64,000 bases of DNA from positions 24,553 to 88,552 of the forward strand of contig CALLKE010000001.1 in NCBI GenBank assembly GCA_938008555.1, given 5' to 3'. Origin of the DNA: an uncultured Pedobacter sp. (lineage in GTDB: Bacteria; Bacteroidota; Bacteroidia; Sphingobacteriales; Sphingobacteriaceae). The position numbers were made by a program, and so were the translations under genes. The notes below the pieces were generated by a model. It ran no database searches, had not been told where the DNA came from, and worked only from the letters and a program-made list of their open reading frames with translations. Positions within the stretch are counted from its first letter, which is position 1; each line of letters starts with the position of its first letter. Shown here one piece after another: positions 62,965 through 64,000 of the stretch.

Positions 62965-63887
62965 TTGAGTGGATTTTGGGGCTGAGATTTTTTATCTTTT
63001 TCTTTAACTATCTCTTCAGCTAGAACTTTAACTTCTGATTTTTTGTCCTCTTTAGCTCCTTCTTGAGCCAGAAGTTTTTGCACACTAACAATACTTCCTT
63101 CAGAATCTGCTTTAAGCTGTTCAGCATCTTTCAAGTATTTACTCGAAGGGTATTTAGCAACAAAATCAGCATAAAGCTGGATAGCTTCATTAAAACGTCC
63201 TTCTTGTTTGATTTCAAAGCTATGTTTAGCAAATAGATGTTGGGCCCTAATTGTCAAGAACTCCATTTCCTCTGCATATTTCGTATCTGGAAAATCACGC
63301 ATGGAGTTTTTAAATGCAACAATAGCTGCTTTGTAATCTCCGATATCCAGAAATAATTTGGCATTCGCATACGATTTAGTTTCGAGCTTAGTTCGTAAAT
63401 CATCAATCAATTTACTTGCTTCTACAACACGTTCACTTTTAGGATACAGATTAATAAACAACTGCAATGCATCAATTGCTTTAACTGTATTCTGCTGGTC
63501 TAGTGAATACACCGGCGATTCCAAATAGTAGCACTTAGCTGACATAAATCGGCACTCTTCTGCTCTAGAGCTATAGGGATAGGTCTCAGCGAATACCTTA
63601 AAGTGATATCTTGACGTGATGTAATCTCTCAATTTGAAATTAGTGTACGCATAATAATAATAAAGTTCTTCAGCTTCTGCACGCCCCCGGTAACGCTGCA
63701 CCAAATCCTCGAAAAGGATCAAAGCTTTATTATAATACCTATTGTTGTATAATCGAAGTGCCTCTTGATACTTTTGAGCAGTATCGTTACTGCTTCGTAA
63801 CTTTTCGAATTTGCTTTTGCAACCAGCTAACAGTACTATAAATAATAAAGAAAATCCTAAAATTAATAGTCGCTTGTTTCTAAACAT
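62961..63887 (-). CDS. bamD: Outer-membrane assembly lipoprotein BamD
   Basis: 308 residues. BamD is the essential lipoprotein of the BAM complex that inserts outer-membrane barrels. Lipobox LLAGC (Cys at about 23) follows the signal. Five TPR-like helical pairs are seen, e.g. YNNRYYNKALILFEDLVQRY and YPKSERVVEASKLID. The C-terminal ~35 residues are Lys/Glu-rich. The only likely start is this ATG, and a -7 box at 63892-63899 sits 5 nt upstream, so the mRNA may lack a leader. It is the first gene of the run that continues through rpoZ, coaBC, DUF4835 and recN. Confidence 0.93.
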   Translation of the reverse strand: MFRNKRLLILGFSLLFIVLLAGCKSKFEKLRSSNDTAQKYQEALRLYNNRYYNKALILFEDLVQRYRGRAEAEELYYYYAYTNFKLRDYITSRYHFKVFAETYPYSSRAEECRFMSAKCYYLESPVYSLDQQNTVKAIDALQLFINLYPKSERVVEASKLIDDLRTKLETKSYANAKLFLDIGDYKAAIVAFKNSMRDFPDTKYAEEMEFLTIRAQHLFAKHSFEIKQEGRFNEAIQLYADFVAKYPSSKYLKDAEQLKADSEGSIVSVQKLLAQEGAKEDKKSEVKVLAEEIVKEKDKKSQPQNPLK

Positions 63888-63891
63888 AGCG

Positions 63892-63899
63892 CGAAGTTA
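63892..63899 (-). promoter_or_regulatory. -7 promoter box (TAACTTCG) of bamD
   Basis: Minus-strand TAACTTCG, one mismatch from TAnnTTTG and identical to the pcrA box. It ends 5 nt before the bamD ATG, so the transcript would start at or next to the start codon. Confidence 0.4.
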
Positions 63900-64000
63900 A
63901 TCTATTATTCGGTAGAAATCAATTTTTTATGATTAGAATAAGAGACGCAGATTCAACTCGCCAATGCAACTTTTTGATTCAAATAACGGAAGAAAAGATC

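Noticed and set aside
63929..64000. Possible start of a plus-strand gene at the window edge
   Set aside because: Only 24 open codons are available, with no promoter box and no recognisable sequence.

Overview
The window reads as a chromosomal segment of a Bacteroidota bacterium, most likely from the Sphingobacteriaceae (Sphingobacterium / Pedobacter / Olivibacter type). Evidence: AT-rich DNA; almost no Shine-Dalgarno sequences; several promoters with the Bacteroidota -7 box TAnnTTTG; lineage-typical families (type III glutamine synthetase, DUF4290, DUF5606, DUF4835, DUF5686, Porin_10, Bacteroidota-type RpoZ); and the conserved run bamD-rpoZ-coaBC-DUF4835-recN. No rRNA, tRNA or CRISPR array was found. 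Assignment to a genus is not possible from the sequence alone.

Layout. 1-164: 5' end of an exported protein. 517-7839: glnN, facing murA, a GNAT acetyltransferase, DUF4290 and the PcrA/UvrD helicase. 7921-13632: one 1903-residue gene, the most remarkable object here. Its middle carries the pore-forming/translocation domain of the large clostridial toxins (TcdA/TcdB type). It is attached to an unrecognised N-terminal half and a repeat-rich C-terminal half, with no toxin partner genes nearby. 13786-22128: carA, panB, a pseudouridine synthase, two lipoproteins separated by an intact MITE, pheS, kbl and trhO. 22169-35833: an O-antigen ligase-like protein, purL, a DUF5686 outer-membrane protein, and a run of small housekeeping genes (trmN6, a phosphodiesterase, fbp, rnhA, rlmH, DUF5606, a cyclophilin, lpxK). 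35906-45403: a porin, an exported protein usually labelled asparagine synthetase B, an arginase-fold protein, an NAD-dependent epimerase, a SerB/SerA-fragment/ACT fusion, a CrcB fluoride channel and an M13 peptidase. 45813-50638: an amidohydrolase, a nitronate monooxygenase, acylphosphatase, a double-glycine-leader peptide gene followed by a decayed second copy of the acylphosphatase 3' end, and a polysaccharide flippase. 50703-56489: dut, pruA, a carbonic anhydrase/SulP transporter pair, a small Cys-rich exported protein and a small beta-barrel. 56720-63887: recA, fabI, then recN, DUF4835, coaBC, rpoZ and bamD (all minus strand).

Most genes are core metabolism or envelope functions and do not form one pathway. 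The accessory signals are: (1) the TcdA/TcdB-like giant protein; (2) a 161-bp MITE with perfect 23-bp inverted ends and an 8-bp target duplication that touches the stop codon of a Rieske-like lipoprotein gene; (3) a bacteriocin-like double-glycine peptide flanked by a partial duplication of acyP; (4) a serine-pathway fusion that has lost the NAD-binding domain of SerA. MurA carries Asp in place of the fosfomycin-target Cys.

Several start codons were moved inward because a good signal peptide, a known family start or a -7 promoter box lies inside the longest reading frame. Five genes start with GTG or TTG. Comparisons to known families are from memory of family sequences; no database was searched.
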